A stretch of 64,000 nucleotides of DNA from assembly GCA_030323885.1 (NCBI GenBank), contig CM059186.1, forward strand, positions 170,423,230 to 170,487,229. Direction: 5' to 3'. The notes under the pieces are model-generated. The model did not search any database. It saw nothing but the letters and a program-made list of their open reading frames with translations, and had not been told where the DNA came from. Made by a program: the position numbers and the translations under genes. Shown here piece after piece: positions 1 through 10,349 of the stretch. The stretch's first letter is position 1, and each line of letters begins with the position of its first letter. Origin of the DNA: Branchipolynoe longqiensis (taxonomy: Eukaryota; Annelida; Polychaeta; Phyllodocida; Polynoidae).

Positions 1-730
1 GCTGATGGCTTTGTCTTACTGTTGACAGTGCTGATGGCTGTGTTTTACTGTTGACAGTGCTGATGGATGTGTCTTACTGTTGACAGTGCTGACGGCTGTG
101 TCTTGCTGTTGACAGTGCTGACGGATGTGTCTTACTGTTGACAGTGCTGATGGCTGTGTCTTGCTGTTGACAGTGCTGACGGATGTGTCTTACTGTTGGC
201 AGTACTGATGGCTGTGTTTTACTGTTGACAGTGCTGACAGATGTGTCTTATTGTTCACAGTGATGACGGCTGTGTTTTACTGTTGACAGTGCTGACGGAT
301 GTGTCTTACTGTTGATAGTGCTGACGGCTGTGTCTTACTGGTCACAGTGCTGATGGCTGTGGTTTACTGTTGACAGTGCTGACGGTTGTGTCTTACTGTT
401 GACAGTGCTGACAGTTGTATGTTCCTGTTGACAGTGCTGACGGTTGTGTGTTTCTGTTGACAGTGCTGACAGTTGTGTGTTTCTGTTGACAGTGCTGATG
501 GCTGTGTCTTACTGTTGACAGTGCAGATGGCTGTGTCTTACTGTTAGCAGTACTGATGGTTGTGTCTTACTGTTGACAGTACTGACGGCTGTGTCTTACT
601 GTTGACGTTGACAGTACTCACCACTGTGTCTTACTGTTGACAGTGCTGACGGCTGTGGTTTGTTGTTGACAGTGCTGATGGATGTGTCTTACTATTCACA
701 GTGCTGACAGCTGTGTGTTTCTGTTGACAG
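1..730 (+). repeat. 29-bp minisatellite of splice-acceptor-like units
   Basis: About 25 tandem copies of a 29-bp unit of the form TGTGTYTTACTGTTGACAG followed by TGCTGAYGGC. The array continues past the left edge of the window and stops exactly at the Kazal exon, whose acceptor is its last TTGACAG. Each unit has a branch-point-like CTGAC about 23 nt before the next AG. Confidence 0.92.
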
Positions 731-863
731 TGCTGACGTCCCCGTGCTCCGACCTCTCCCGGTCCCCGGACGCTCCGGGGTGTGGGGCGGCCCGGTCCGT
801 GTGTGGTTCTGACGGGAGGGACTACACCAGCTGGCGGGAGCTGCAGGAACTAAATGATGACAG
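731..863 (+). CDS. Exon: degenerate Kazal domain, first part
   Basis: The acceptor is the last unit of the 29-bp array (..TTTCTGTTGACAG/TG) and the donor is CAG/GTAACA. The exon enters with two bases of a split codon and leaves after AG of an Arg codon. It encodes a Kazal-like stretch with VCGSDGRDYTSW, where the usual Cys after Tyr-x-Asn is replaced: the sequence reads SWREL with no cysteine. Only three cysteines are present (PC, GC, VC), plus a fourth in the next exon. The spacing between the second and third cysteine is short, so a normal protease-binding loop is unlikely. A structural rather than inhibitory role is inferred. Confidence 0.8.
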
Positions 864-3800
864 GTAACATGGCCTGATAAGTGATATAATGTACATTCAT
901 GTAGTTGGTTGTCTCTTTCTTCACTTCGTTGGGGCACCACAGATGAATTTGCAACCAGTTTGATCCATTTCCCGAATGTTCTCCACTGCCCTCTGGAACT
1001 TTCCGCACGCCACGCCTGACCGTTCCCTGATGTTGTCTTCTCACCTCTTCCTGTGTCCGCCTTGTCTTCTTCCTCTTTTGCTGTGCCTTGCAAGATGGTA
1101 TTGATCAGATATGATGAATGGGAAATATGGCCATACCACTGTCGCTAGCGTCTCTTACAACAGGGTGAAGAGAGCAGTGTAAGGAGAGTTAACTATTGTC
1201 ACACTGTAAGGGGCCATCCATAATTGTCACGGATGTTAAAAGAGCCCTACTTTTCCAGACTCACCCCTCCCCCCCCCCCACTATCAAATAGTACACATCA
1301 ACATTTTATCATAGAAGATGACTGGTTTATGTTATATCAATATTTTATCAAATAATTCAAGTCATGCATGACTGATACCAGAGTCATTTGTGATTAAGCA
1401 CTGTATAACTCTCAGTCGCTTACTTTTTGTGATGGGGGGTCGGTAAGCAAACAAACAAAACAAATGATGCCTGATAGTGATACCCATCTCCTTACCGTGA
1501 TGCACTATGAACCACCATAAGAATGTTGACAACTCGAGATGCCTTCTAAGTATCGTAATTATTCAGCACTTGAAGTTGAACATGTCTTAAGCGCCTGTCA
1601 CACCTTACCGGATTGAGTACTGGACACCACCGGACAAAGAATTGTCTAGTCCGGTGCTCTCCGGTGACAAAAAGTATCAAAATGTACCGAAATGGATCAT
1701 AATTGGGTCAATTGCCGCCGGGCGACCGGACAAGAACCGTACATGTACCGTACATGTACCGGATGATAACCGGACACATAACAGATGGGTACCAGACATG
1801 TACCGTACAAACTGGACACCAACGGATGGGTACCGGACATGTACGGATGGGTACCGGACATACCGGACAATTGGACAAGTCAGCCCGGAGGTGTCCGGTA
1901 GAAGTTTTGTGCATGTTCAAAACTTGCACCAGACACCGCGGACACCGCCGGATGGGTACCGGACATGTACCGGACATTGCCGTATTTCACCGGACGGTGT
2001 CCAGCACACCCGTCCGGTAAGGTCTGACTGGGCCTTAAAACCGTAAATGTTTGTTTGCTTTCCATTCAGAACGCCTGCCTTCAAGGTCGATATAGCGTAT
2101 GTGGGTCGATGCCTGCCAAGTGAGTATACCGTAAAACCTCTAAATCGACCGACTATGGGACAGACTTTAAATGTCCCTTTAGGCAGGTAGTCGGCTTAGG
2201 GAGTTAGAATATCATTACACTAGTATTGTATGGGCAATAGACTACATCAGCCTTCCAGCGGCGCGGTGCATTGTGGGATATGTCAGAGCAAAACAAACCC
2301 GCGAGAAGCACATGGCACATGCTAATACACTGGGTGCAGCTATGAAATGTGCTAGTTTCAGCTCATCTCAGCTCTTGTTTGAAACATAGAATACCAACTA
2401 CAAAAATATATAATAAATTAAGATATTAATCTTTTATCCAGCATTGCATGTACATCAATATAATATGCACATCTTATGCCATGTGCATTTAGATTTAGAC
2501 ATATCTGGGCTCCTGGGCTAGTGTTAGAGCCACAGCCAGAGTCAGTTTTACTTATTTTAATAATGTTTTTATTTATATCCTATGGTTAATGACATATGTA
2601 GAACTAGAAAATGAGTAGGGTTAATCAGATATTGGTTATATATTTCTCTGAAACAAGTATGTTGACACATTTGGCATTTTAATATTTAGAACAAGAATTA
2701 ATAATGGTGATGTGAATATCACTGATTGTTTTGTGTGGAATTGTATGTTTCTTAGCTCAAAATGTTGAACTATGGCTAGTTTTGTCTTGGCTATATTCAT
2801 CAGATCATTATATTGCATGTGTGCATACATCTTTATGCCAAATTGTTATGTATTTCTATTCATTTTGAATAAAATCGAAGTTTTTCCCTACGCATATCGA
2901 CAAAGTCAATGGCCATTCGCATTTGCTTTGCTGCCAATGCCGTTTTCAGTGCATGCGCAGTCAGAACCATGATCCCGTCTATTGTTTGGAACCCAAATAA
3001 AACGATCGATATAGGGGAGTGGTCGATCTGTGGAGGTGGTCAGCTAGAAAGGTTTTGCTCTATATATGTGATGTATAAGCAAATATGCGAGTATAAAGAC
3101 GCAGAAGGGAATTTCTATTATTATTCGTAATTTCTGCTATCCGATGCCATACTCTGTGGTAACTGGTGGCGCCACCAACGGCGCTAATCCTAACCTGGGC
3201 GCGTACCTGTCACTCGCACCAGGGAATAGTTTTTTTCATAGGCTAAAGCATCATATTTCCTATGCCAGAGAATATATTTATCTCAACCCACCCTATTTTC
3301 GTGTCTCTTATTTGAACTGTAGCCAGTTTATGGCTTGTAACTGTTTGTAGATTGCAAACAGTCTAAAAGCCTGCTTTTACTATACATTGTGTTATTCCAT
3401 TTAAAAATCATTTGTTTTTCTAGGTTACATTATTTTTTATATAGTTTCTTAAACACTGCTATAAATGAGGAATATATATACGCATTGTCTATCCATGCCA
3501 AACTGTCTATGTGACTGCATGTCGGTGAGGTCTGTACAACCTACTATACTATTACTTTACAGTACAGTCCTTTACCATTTACATTGTAATTTACATACTT
3601 ATATGCAAGGTGCATTTTAAAAACAAATCAGAATTTTTTTTTTTTTACATAGACTCAGATATTCCCGTGTGTGTATACATACATACAATCATCTATCGAC
3701 AGACCCTTACAACCCAGACTGCAGACCCGTCACTGAGTGCCCGCGTATAGTGCAGCCAGTTTGCGCCACCAACGGTCGCACCTACATCAACCACTGCCAT

Positions 3801-6800
3801 CTCTTCCGCATCAACGAATGCAGGTAGGCTCCTGTGTGCCGCTACATTCAACTAGGTCATGGGCTAAAGATGTGTTGCTAGGAAGGGAATCAGAAATTTC
3901 CAAATTTTTAGCGGAGTTCCGATTTTCAGCGGAAATACACTTTCGGCGGCTTTACGTTTTTACACAGATTTCCGATTTTCGGCGGATTTCCAATTTTCGC
4001 CCGATTTCCAATTTTCGCCGGGTTTCCAATTTTGGCAGATTTCCATTTTTCTGTCGATTTCTGGTTTCCGCGGATTTTGGTAATAAGGGTCAGTTCCCCT
4101 GCTCATTTGCTTAATACTGCAACTTTACAGGAAGTCAGATTTCCGAATTTATTGTTGGAGGTAACTCATCCTTGCCTAGCTAGGGGGCGCTGGTTCAGAA
4201 TATACCATCATTCTTTTTAAGGTGGCGCCCCTGGTGGCAAAATTGAAACCACTGACTATTAGGACAACCATACTGTCAGGGATGAAAGACCTCCGTTATT
4301 TCTGCGATATTTGATAACCATTGATTAATGTTCACACATTGCCAATATGTATGAAAGCAATTGGTCAGTCTAAACCCCGTTGTTATATGACCTTAAATGT
4401 TGGTAGAACATAAAAACCCAAACAAGAAAGAGCTTGATGAGTGGGATATTGGAGTTTAGTAAACAGCAGCGGGTAGGGGCTGTTTATTGAAGAGGAGGGC
4501 TGTTTTATTCAGGGGAGAGCTGTTTTATTCAGGGAAGAGCTGCTTTATTCAAGAGGAGGGCTGTTTTATTCAAGAGGAGGGTTGTTTTATTCAAGAGGAG
4601 GGCTGTTTTATTCAAGAGGAGGGTTGTTTTATTCAAGAGGAGCGTTGTTTTATTCAAGAGGAGCGTTGTTTTATTTAAGAAGAGGGCTGATTTATTCAAG
4701 ACGAGGGCTGTTTTATTCAAGAGGAGGGCTGTTTTATTCATGAGGAGGGTTGTTTTATTCAAGAGGAGGGCTGTTTTATTCAAGAGGAGGGCTGTTTTAT
4801 TCAAGAGGAGGGTTGTTTTATTCAAGAGGAGGGCTGTTTTATTCAGGAGGAGCGTTGTTTTATTTAAGAAGAGGGCTGTTTTATTCAAGACGAGGGCTGT
4901 TTTATTCAAGAGGAGGGCTGTTTTATTCAGGAGGAGGGCTATTTTATTCAAGAGGAGGGCTGTTTTATTCAAGAGGAGGGCTGTTTTATTCAAGAGGAGG
5001 GCTGTTTTATTCAAGAGGATGGCTGTTTTATTCAAGAGGAGCGCTGTTTTATTCAGGGGGATGGCTGTTTTATTCAAGAGGAGGGTTGTTTTATTTAAGA
5101 GGAGGACTGTTTTATTCAGGGGGATGGCTGTTTTATTCCAGAGGAGGGTTGTTTTATTTAAGAGGAGGGCTGTTATATTCATGAGGAAGGCTGTTTTATT
5201 CAAGAGGAGGGCTGTTTTATTCAAGAGGGGGTTTGTTTTATTTAAGAGGAGGGTTGTTATATTCAGGGGTAGGGCTGTTTTATTCAAGAGGAGGGCTGTT
5301 TTATTTAAGAGGAGGGCTGTTTTATTCATGAGGAGGGCTGTTTTATTCAAGAGGAGGGCTGTTTTATTTAAGAGGAGGCTTGTTATATTCAGGGGGAGGG
5401 CTGTTGTATTCAGGGATGGGTTCTTTTATTCAGCCTCTTCCAGAATATTATTAGCCTCCCACAGGTTTATTCTGATAAGTGATGTAGTAATATAGTAGTA
5501 GTATTATCGTGGGGCAGGACTCCGAGTGGCCTGGTTTATATGACTATCGCAGTGTTGTCGGGGCCTGGTGCAGTTGTAGTATTATCGTGGGGCAGGACTC
5601 CGAGTGGCCTGGTTTATACGACTATCGCAGTGTTGTCAGGGCCTGTTGCAGTTGTAGTATTATCGTGGGGCAGGACTCCGAGTGGCCTGGTTTATACGAC
5701 TATCGCAGTGTTGTCAGGGCCTGGTGCAGTTGTAGTATTATCGTGGGGCAGGACTCCGAGTGGCCTGGTTTATACGACTATCGCAGTGTTGTCGGGGCCT
5801 GGTGCAGTTGTAGTATTATCGTGGGGCAGGACTCCGACTGGCCTAGTTTATACGACTATCACAGTGTTGTCAGGGCCTGGTGCAGTTTGTTGACACCCTA
5901 GCTCTGTTTCCTCCTCCCAGACAGTACAGACGCTGGGTCCACTTTCTACACGACGGGTCGTGCCGGATAGACATGGGCCTGTCGAAAGCAGGTAGGTAAA
6001 TAAACACAGAATGTAAATCTAAAACTTACTTCTGAACAGAAAGACACCCCGCAACAGACTGTAAAGTAAGGCAACTCACCCTACTCTCTGGTGAGAACAG
6101 GACTATATATATAAGTTTAGCCGTACATACGGTGTAATAATGATCTGATTGGAAAGGAGTCGGTTCTGGTGGCAAAAGGAAACAAGTGACCAGTAGATTA
6201 TGATGATTTGACCTTTTATTGCTGATTTGAAATAAGGAACAGCTGTATCTAATGTTATATTGAATATAAAACCGAATAATTATAAATAACGCAATAAATG
6301 AATAAATAAATATAGTTTAACGATGGAAGTGCCTCAGGCATGTCTGTCGGGTTTAAGTGCAGTGCTCAAACGTCCTTCCCTCACAGGCAAGCTGATAGAC
6401 ATGCTAGCAGGCACCACCTAGTGAGTGAATTAAGAACTAGTCCATTCTCAGCACCTATGACAGTTGCAGGCCCAATGAGTGACCCGCAACAAAGTGCATG
6501 TCTCTCATCATAGGCCTGCACTTGCCTAAGCTTGCCCGCAGGCTCGCCCACTACATATATATACTAGCTTTAACCCGTGCTGTATGCAGGTTTAAGCTAG
6601 GCTCAGCATCAATCCCCGGACCAATATTGTGTTGAACTGTCATTAATTCTATATTCACAGTCTCTGACTATATTCAGAGATCATGTATATAAATATGTTC
6701 TCTGCTATATTCTGGACTTGTGCACTGTCCCATTTCAATATAGTGCCACCATCTGGTGGAATCCATCTGTACCATTATGCGGTAAACCATATCGGTTACA

Positions 6801-9769
6801 TTTTCTAATGGTGGAGTTAACAACACTTGTAGATATGTGACTCAAAATATTGATGCCACTCCGGTCAAAGTGACCAACATTAATAAAAAACCATCAAATT
6901 TAATATGAAATGTGTACAGTGGGTACACAAATACATGCTATTAGCATCCCATACATGACGAAGCGTCAGTGGAGTACGGTGATGCATGTAATATAATCTC
7001 TTGGAAAAAAGGTTAACTGCCTTTTGCCGATAACAAAAATTCTGAGCGATGAGTGAGGTCGGTAGTCACTGGTCCGGTGGAGTCGAGCCTGGGGCCTGGG
7101 GCCTGAGGCCTGAGGCCTGAGGCCTGGGGCCTGAGCACAGGTCGGTATGTGGCTAAACAGGCCATCACACTCCCCACACTTCAGGTCCCACAAAATAAGC
7201 TCCCTGTGATATCTGTGCAGTTTGGTAGTTCCCTGTTTTTGTTTATATTGTTCACACTATCTTGTCAACTAATCCAGATATAGTTCCTGCACACCATAGC
7301 TTCAATACTTATGTGATGTATAACACATTATGCAAGTATAAAGCTACATAAGGGGATTATTATTATATTGTTATGCTCCATAAGACTCCACGCTGTACCG
7401 GTGGCGCCACCTGTAGCCCTCCTCGCATCCACCGGATGTTGACAAGCGCTAGTGTAGGCAATACGGAGCAAATGCAGGCTGGCTAGCAATTGGACATAAT
7501 AACTGGCGAATATACATAATAATGTTATACCAACTCCATTGTTATACCAACTCCATTGTTATACCAACTCCATTGTTATACCAACTCCAATGATACACCA
7601 AAATAAAAATAATCAAGGCTACAACTCCGATTATTTATATCCACATACTAAATTATGCATCCTCTATATGGATAATGATAAGACTGTTATCGCGTGTAAT
7701 AATCTCTGTAAGTGTCCTGCTCCTACCCGACCCCCCTCCCGACCCCTCTTCCTCGGGGGTGGGTACCGGCATCCTTCACTTCCCCCCCCCCCCCCCCCCC
7801 CCCAATCGAGGGCTTCCGCACGACACTCGCTCGGAAGTTTTTATATATATATGTATGTATATATATGTATCTTGTATTTATTATATATATGGTTTAATCT
7901 ATATATGACAAGGTGTTCTTCTTACATTGTTCTCCTAGGCCCAGTCCTGATGAAGATAACGATTGTTCTGGTGGTGATTGTTGTGTTCTTTGCAATCATC
8001 GTTCCCCTCTACTACACCAGAAGGTTAGTTCTGCACATTTATCTGAGATAGAACCACAAAATACCAACTCTCCTATGTAGATTTATGTTGGTATAATTTT
8101 GAACGGCTAAACCAGGTCTAATTTATAATCGACTTAAGGCTGCCTTGTCTGATGAATGCATCAACTCTTCGAAACCAAATGATCTATTCAGAGTTGATTT
8201 GATATATCCAACTTAAATATTGTTGGTAGTCAAACAGTCAGGACGTCTTGGTCCTATTGGGAATATTCATGTCTGTTCATCGCCAGTGTTCGCGATCCCC
8301 CACCTGTTGAATTAGTATGGGCGTCCTTCTTATGCCAGTGAGCTGCCTTACGCTGTCAAACCATTGAGTTTTGAGGTCGTCCCCTCTCTATGTACATTGC
8401 CCTCTATCATCCCAGTTATTATGCTTTTCTGCATGCTGTCGTCCTGCTTTCTTACAACGTGACCAAAGTATCGCAGCCTCGCACTGCAAACCTGTGATAT
8501 TAGACCTCTAGGTTTACCAACTTCTTCTCAGACACTTACATGAGTTAAAGATGACTTTATTAGACTTATATGTGACGTATAAGGATTATGCGAGTATAAA
8601 AACGCGGAAGAGAATGTTCCCTATATTATCACCCATATGTTGTGTACTACTTTGTGGGTGACCCCTTTTCACAATTGGGACAGGTGGCACCACCAGCCCC
8701 AACCCTACCAGTGGTGCGAAATACTGTCACTTGCACACCTGAGTATATTATATATATGTAAGCTTTATGAACAACAAACACAATTATATGTGTTTATTAC
8801 ACAGAGTAATGTACTGGACCGTCTACTGCACCTGGGTGGCTGAGGGTTCAGGACAAATTGTGATGGTCTCGGCATGCATGGCCATATTTACTGGGCTGGG
8901 CAGTGGCGCAACCTGGTGGATCGAACCCGCCTCAACCAGTACAAACTCGCCCAGCATTAGAGGTGGTCCGCGTTCACCGTACACCTGTATAGTAGACGGC
9001 GTGTGTATACATGGTATATATACTATAGATATATATACTTGCGTAAATATAAATTCTAGGCTATGTAACAAATAACGTGGAACGACAGACTGAGGTTGCC
9101 ACCCGTCCCGCTGGCAGTGCTCCAATCACAAGTATTATGGAGTAATCGGAGGGAGGGCAACGGGTGGACCATAATATGTACACAAATATAATCTTAATAA
9201 CCACTGTTACATATCAATTCCAAATGTTTTTTTATTACCTATCTATACCCAGTGCTACCTACTTATCGCTGATATGAACTGAGTACATGTGAGGACTCCC
9301 CCATGTTGCTTGTTTCAGAAGTCACCAGTTGGTTACGTCCTGGAACTCTAACTACACGACGTACTCGGTTCCCTCCACGTCCGGCGGCCGCTACCACCTG
9401 GTGGCGACTGTAGGAACTGACATGCCCATGGTCTCCATCATTCCCCCCGGTGTAGATGCCCACTTCGCCGTGCCCGCCAGTCGGCCGCCCCTCCACGCGC
9501 ACACCGCCCAGGCACCCGCAGCCACAGAGCAGGCCCTGCCCCAGTCCCTGCCCCAGTCCCTGCCCCAGGCCCTGTCTCAGGCCCATTCCCGACCCCAGTC
9601 CCTTCCCCAGGCCCTGTCCAAGGCCCTGCCCCAGTCTATGGAGCAAGCTTTGGATCCGCCCATGGACGACTCCATCGAACAGTCGATAAACCAACCGCTC
9701 TTAGCCGCAGAGGAGGCGCAAAGAGAACACCAGCTTCCACCAGATTACAATTCTGCCATATTGTCATGA
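731..9769 (+). CDS. Kazal-domain single-pass membrane protein (3' part of gene, six exons)
   Basis: Exons at 731-863, 2070-2119, 3703-3823, 5921-5991, 7939-8023 and 9319-9769 all have AG/GT borders and join in one open frame of about 302 codons to a TGA at 9767. The product reads: degenerate Kazal domain, full Kazal domain, about 25-residue linker, hydrophobic transmembrane segment with a Thr-Arg-Arg stop-transfer end, then a ~150-residue cytoplasmic tail. Kazal domains bind serine proteases, or act as rigid extracellular modules as in agrin and tomoregulins. I see no EGF domain, so it is not a plain tomoregulin. The 5' exons with the signal peptide lie upstream of the window. Introns are filled with repeats. 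Family assignment rests on the Kazal cysteine pattern; the exact orthologue is unknown. Confidence 0.85.
864..1589. other. Intron with no recognised element
   Basis: Intronic sequence with a C-rich tract near 1265-1280 and otherwise unique-looking, AT-rich DNA. No exon signal seen. Confidence 0.6.
1590..2035. mobile_element. PIF/Harbinger-like MITE, copy 1 (446 bp)
   Basis: Inverted ends AGCGCCTGTCACACCTTACC and, on the other strand, AGGCCCAGTCAGACCTTACC lie beside TTA/TAA. The interior is built from repeats of ACCGGAC, GGGTACCGGACATGTACC and similar, which echo the inner part of the terminal repeat. No coding capacity. The 3-bp TWA target and the ends suggest the PIF/Harbinger superfamily (inference). 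Confidence 0.65.
2070..2119 (+). CDS. Exon: end of Kazal domain 1 (50 nt)
   Basis: This micro-exon has acceptor TTTGCTTTCCATTCAG/A and donor A/GTGAGT. Joined in phase to the previous exon it gives TPAFKVDIAYVGRC, the typical C-terminal beta strand and last cysteine of a Kazal domain (…V-x-Y-x-G-x-C). It leaves one base of an Asn codon for the next exon. It is squeezed between two MITEs, one ending about 31 bp upstream and one starting about 9 bp after the donor. Confidence 0.82.
2129..3058. mobile_element. pogo-like MITE, interrupted by a second MITE
   Basis: Left end GTAAAACCTCTAAATCGACC and right end ...GGTCGATCTGTGGAGG...GGTTTTGC match the ~178-bp CAGTAAAACCTC family seen at 11063, 12096 and 61813. 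It is split by the TA-flanked MITE at 2240-2979. Its left end falls in the TA of the exon-2 donor region (GTGAGTATA). Confidence 0.7.
2240..2979 (+). mobile_element. TA-flanked ~740-bp MITE, copy 1
   Basis: Shares about 740 bp with 22508-24189 and 62719-63460. The ends are weakly inverted (GAC.. / ..GTC) and lie next to TA dinucleotides, suggesting a Tc1/mariner-type non-autonomous element. No ORF of note. Confidence 0.65.
3060..3235 (+). repeat. Dispersed repeat with GGTGGCGCCACC core, copy 1
   Basis: Begins TGTGATGTATAAG..TATGCGAGTATAAA, has a TTATTATTC stretch, then the 12-bp palindrome GGTGGCGCCACC and a C-rich tail ending near CACCAGGGAATA. At least six relatives occur in the window. 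Confidence 0.6.
3236..3702. other. Intron, AT-rich, no element recognised
   Basis: AT-rich intron ending in the acceptor for the second Kazal domain. Nothing further identified. Confidence 0.6.
3703..3823 (+). CDS. Exon: Kazal domain 2, main part
   Basis: The acceptor is ATCGACAG/A and the donor is GCAG/GTAGGC. It encodes the first five cysteines of a standard Kazal domain: DC, EC, VC, HC and EC, with the signature PVCATNGRTYINHC. Two residues after the second cysteine (C-P-R-I) is Arg, which in inhibitory Kazal domains is the P1 residue and predicts trypsin-like targets. The alignment to the SPINK-type loop C-x-x-I-x-x-P-V-C is exact. Entry phase takes two bases and exit leaves AG of an Arg codon. 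Confidence 0.88.
3890..4085. repeat. Imperfect ~20-bp repeats (GATTTCCRATTTTCG)
   Basis: About nine diverged copies of GATTTCCAATTTTCGCCG-like units lie between 3890 and 4085 in the intron after the second Kazal exon. Confidence 0.6.
4180..4238. promoter_or_regulatory. Pair of CTCF-like motifs in opposite orientation
   Basis: CTAGGGGGCGCTGG (4180-4193) matches the 3' part of the animal CTCF consensus. GTGGCGCCCCTGGTGGC (4222-4238) resembles its reverse complement with one base missing. This is motif resemblance only. Confidence 0.25.
4487..5430. repeat. 21-bp minisatellite
   Basis: About 45 copies of a 21-bp unit (GCTGTTTTATTCAAGAGGAG plus G). Because 21 is divisible by three, long open frames appear on both strands; they are by-products and not genes. 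Confidence 0.93.
5503..5893. repeat. 78-bp tandem array
   Basis: Five copies of a 78-bp unit, starting CGTGGGGCAGGACTCCGAGT, with few differences between units. It ends about 28 bp before the acceptor of the 5921 exon. The open frame across it is a by-product of the 26-codon period. Confidence 0.93.
5921..5991 (+). CDS. Exon: end of Kazal domain 2 and juxtamembrane linker
   Basis: The acceptor GTTTCCTCCTCCCAG/A has a good pyrimidine tract and the donor is GCAG/GTAGGT. In phase it gives RQYRRWVHFLHDGSC, supplying the sixth Kazal cysteine, then RIDMGLSKA. The acceptor lies only about 30 bp after the end of the 78-bp tandem array. Exit phase leaves one G. Confidence 0.85.
5992..7304. other. Intron, mostly unassigned
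   Basis: AT-rich intron. A short run of GGCCTGRGGCCT repeats lies at 7084-7135. I see no exon and no element with clear ends. Confidence 0.5.
7305..7445 (+). repeat. GGTGGCGCCACC-core repeat, copy 2
   Basis: ATGTGATGTATAACACATTA..GCAAGTATAAAG, ATTATTATTAT and GGTGGCGCCACC in the same order as copy 1. Confidence 0.55.
7525..7592. repeat. 17-bp tandem repeat (four copies)
   Basis: Four near-identical copies of TTATACCAACTCCATTG. Confidence 0.9.
7781..7803. repeat. Poly-C tract
   Basis: More than 20 consecutive C, about 135 bp before the transmembrane exon; similar tracts occur near 1268, 19226, 52952 and 53057. Confidence 0.95.
7939..8023 (+). CDS. Exon: transmembrane segment
   Basis: The acceptor is TTGTTCTCCTAG/G and the donor is AGAAG/GTTAGT. 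The 28 codons encode about 22 consecutive hydrophobic residues (ITIVLVVIVVFFAIIV...) ended by YYTRR, a classical single-pass anchor with positive charges on the cytoplasmic side. Both phases fit the neighbouring exons. With the Kazal domains before it, this makes the protein type I. Confidence 0.87.
8565..8755 (+). repeat. GGTGGCGCCACC-core repeat, copy 3 (diverged)
   Basis: TGTGACGTATAAGGATTATG, then CGAGTATAAAAACGCGGAAG and GGTGGCACCACC: one substitution breaks the palindrome. Confidence 0.55.
9125..9318. other. Intron before the terminal Kazal-gene exon
   Basis: Short intronic stretch ending TGTTGCTTGTTTCAG. No element identified. Confidence 0.5.
9319..9769 (+). CDS. Terminal exon: cytoplasmic tail with PQ-rich repeats and PPxY
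   Basis: The acceptor TGCTTGTTTCAG/A is followed by 149 codons and a TGA. GC content is well above the flanking intron. Residues from about 9520 to 9640 form imperfect 6/12-residue repeats of Leu-Pro-Gln-(Ser/Ala), encoded by an in-frame minisatellite, so the tail length may vary between alleles. The C-terminus reads LPPDYNSAILS; PPDY is a PPxY motif recognised by WW domains of Nedd4-type ubiquitin ligases (established for the motif, inferred here). I see no obvious AATAAA within about 1 kb after the stop. Confidence 0.85.
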
Positions 9770-10005
9770 GTCAAATCCACCAGATGCCATGAGTATTTAA
9801 TCTGGCAATCCACACACTAGTCCCGGAACTGCATGGCCAAGTTGGCTGGTTTGTGTTTGCATGACGTTACTTTGTGATAGATATCTATCTCTAAATGACC
9901 GGGGTTCATTTTATATCTTGATATATGCATGTATATATAATGTGTATATATTCATAGATGGCGCCACTAGAGTGGTAGATGCACCCACACGGCACCTAAT
10001 TGCGC

Positions 10006-10349
10006 TCAACAAGTCATGCGCAACAAGTCCTGGAACCTGTCGTGGTGTGTAGATGTACCATGAGGTTGATTTGCTGGATGGATGTTGGGCATTGTTTGCA
10101 TTGAAAACCGGTGATTGAACTGTCTCACCGTGTAGTCCCTTCGATTAGTTCTTCTGTCATTGGGGTTTGCCAACCATTGGAGTTGCAGGCCATAAGCTAA
10201 GATACCATACATGTAGTATGCAGAATGCGAATGTGGCAAATATTGGCAAAGCATGTAAATACACAGGGGTGCTTCCATATGTCTTAATGCGAACGCGGCA
10301 AGTGGATCGCTACCAGGACCGATCGGTGCAAATGCGATTGCGAATGCTG
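10006..10349 (-). CDS. Candidate terminal exon or unidentified open frame
   Basis: The minus strand has an open frame from about 10419 to a TGA at 10006. A plausible acceptor (CTATGATAAACGCAG/CA) at 10350 would start it in the phase left by the donor at 21606. The 114 residues after it are rich in Ala, His, Met and Tyr, with RRTNRRDYTVRQFNHRF near the middle; I recognise no domain. It lies about 240 bp beyond the stop of the convergent Kazal gene. It could equally be a remnant of a transposon, or chance. Only the phase match and open length support it. Confidence 0.3.

Noticed and set aside
4529..5495. Long open frames on both strands (250-270 codons)
   Set aside because: They fall wholly in the 21-bp array; a period divisible by three keeps frames open without selection.
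5509..5901. 130-codon frame resembling a repeat protein
   Set aside because: 78-bp array with a 26-codon period in an intron, beside but not joined to the 5921 exon by frame or splice sites.
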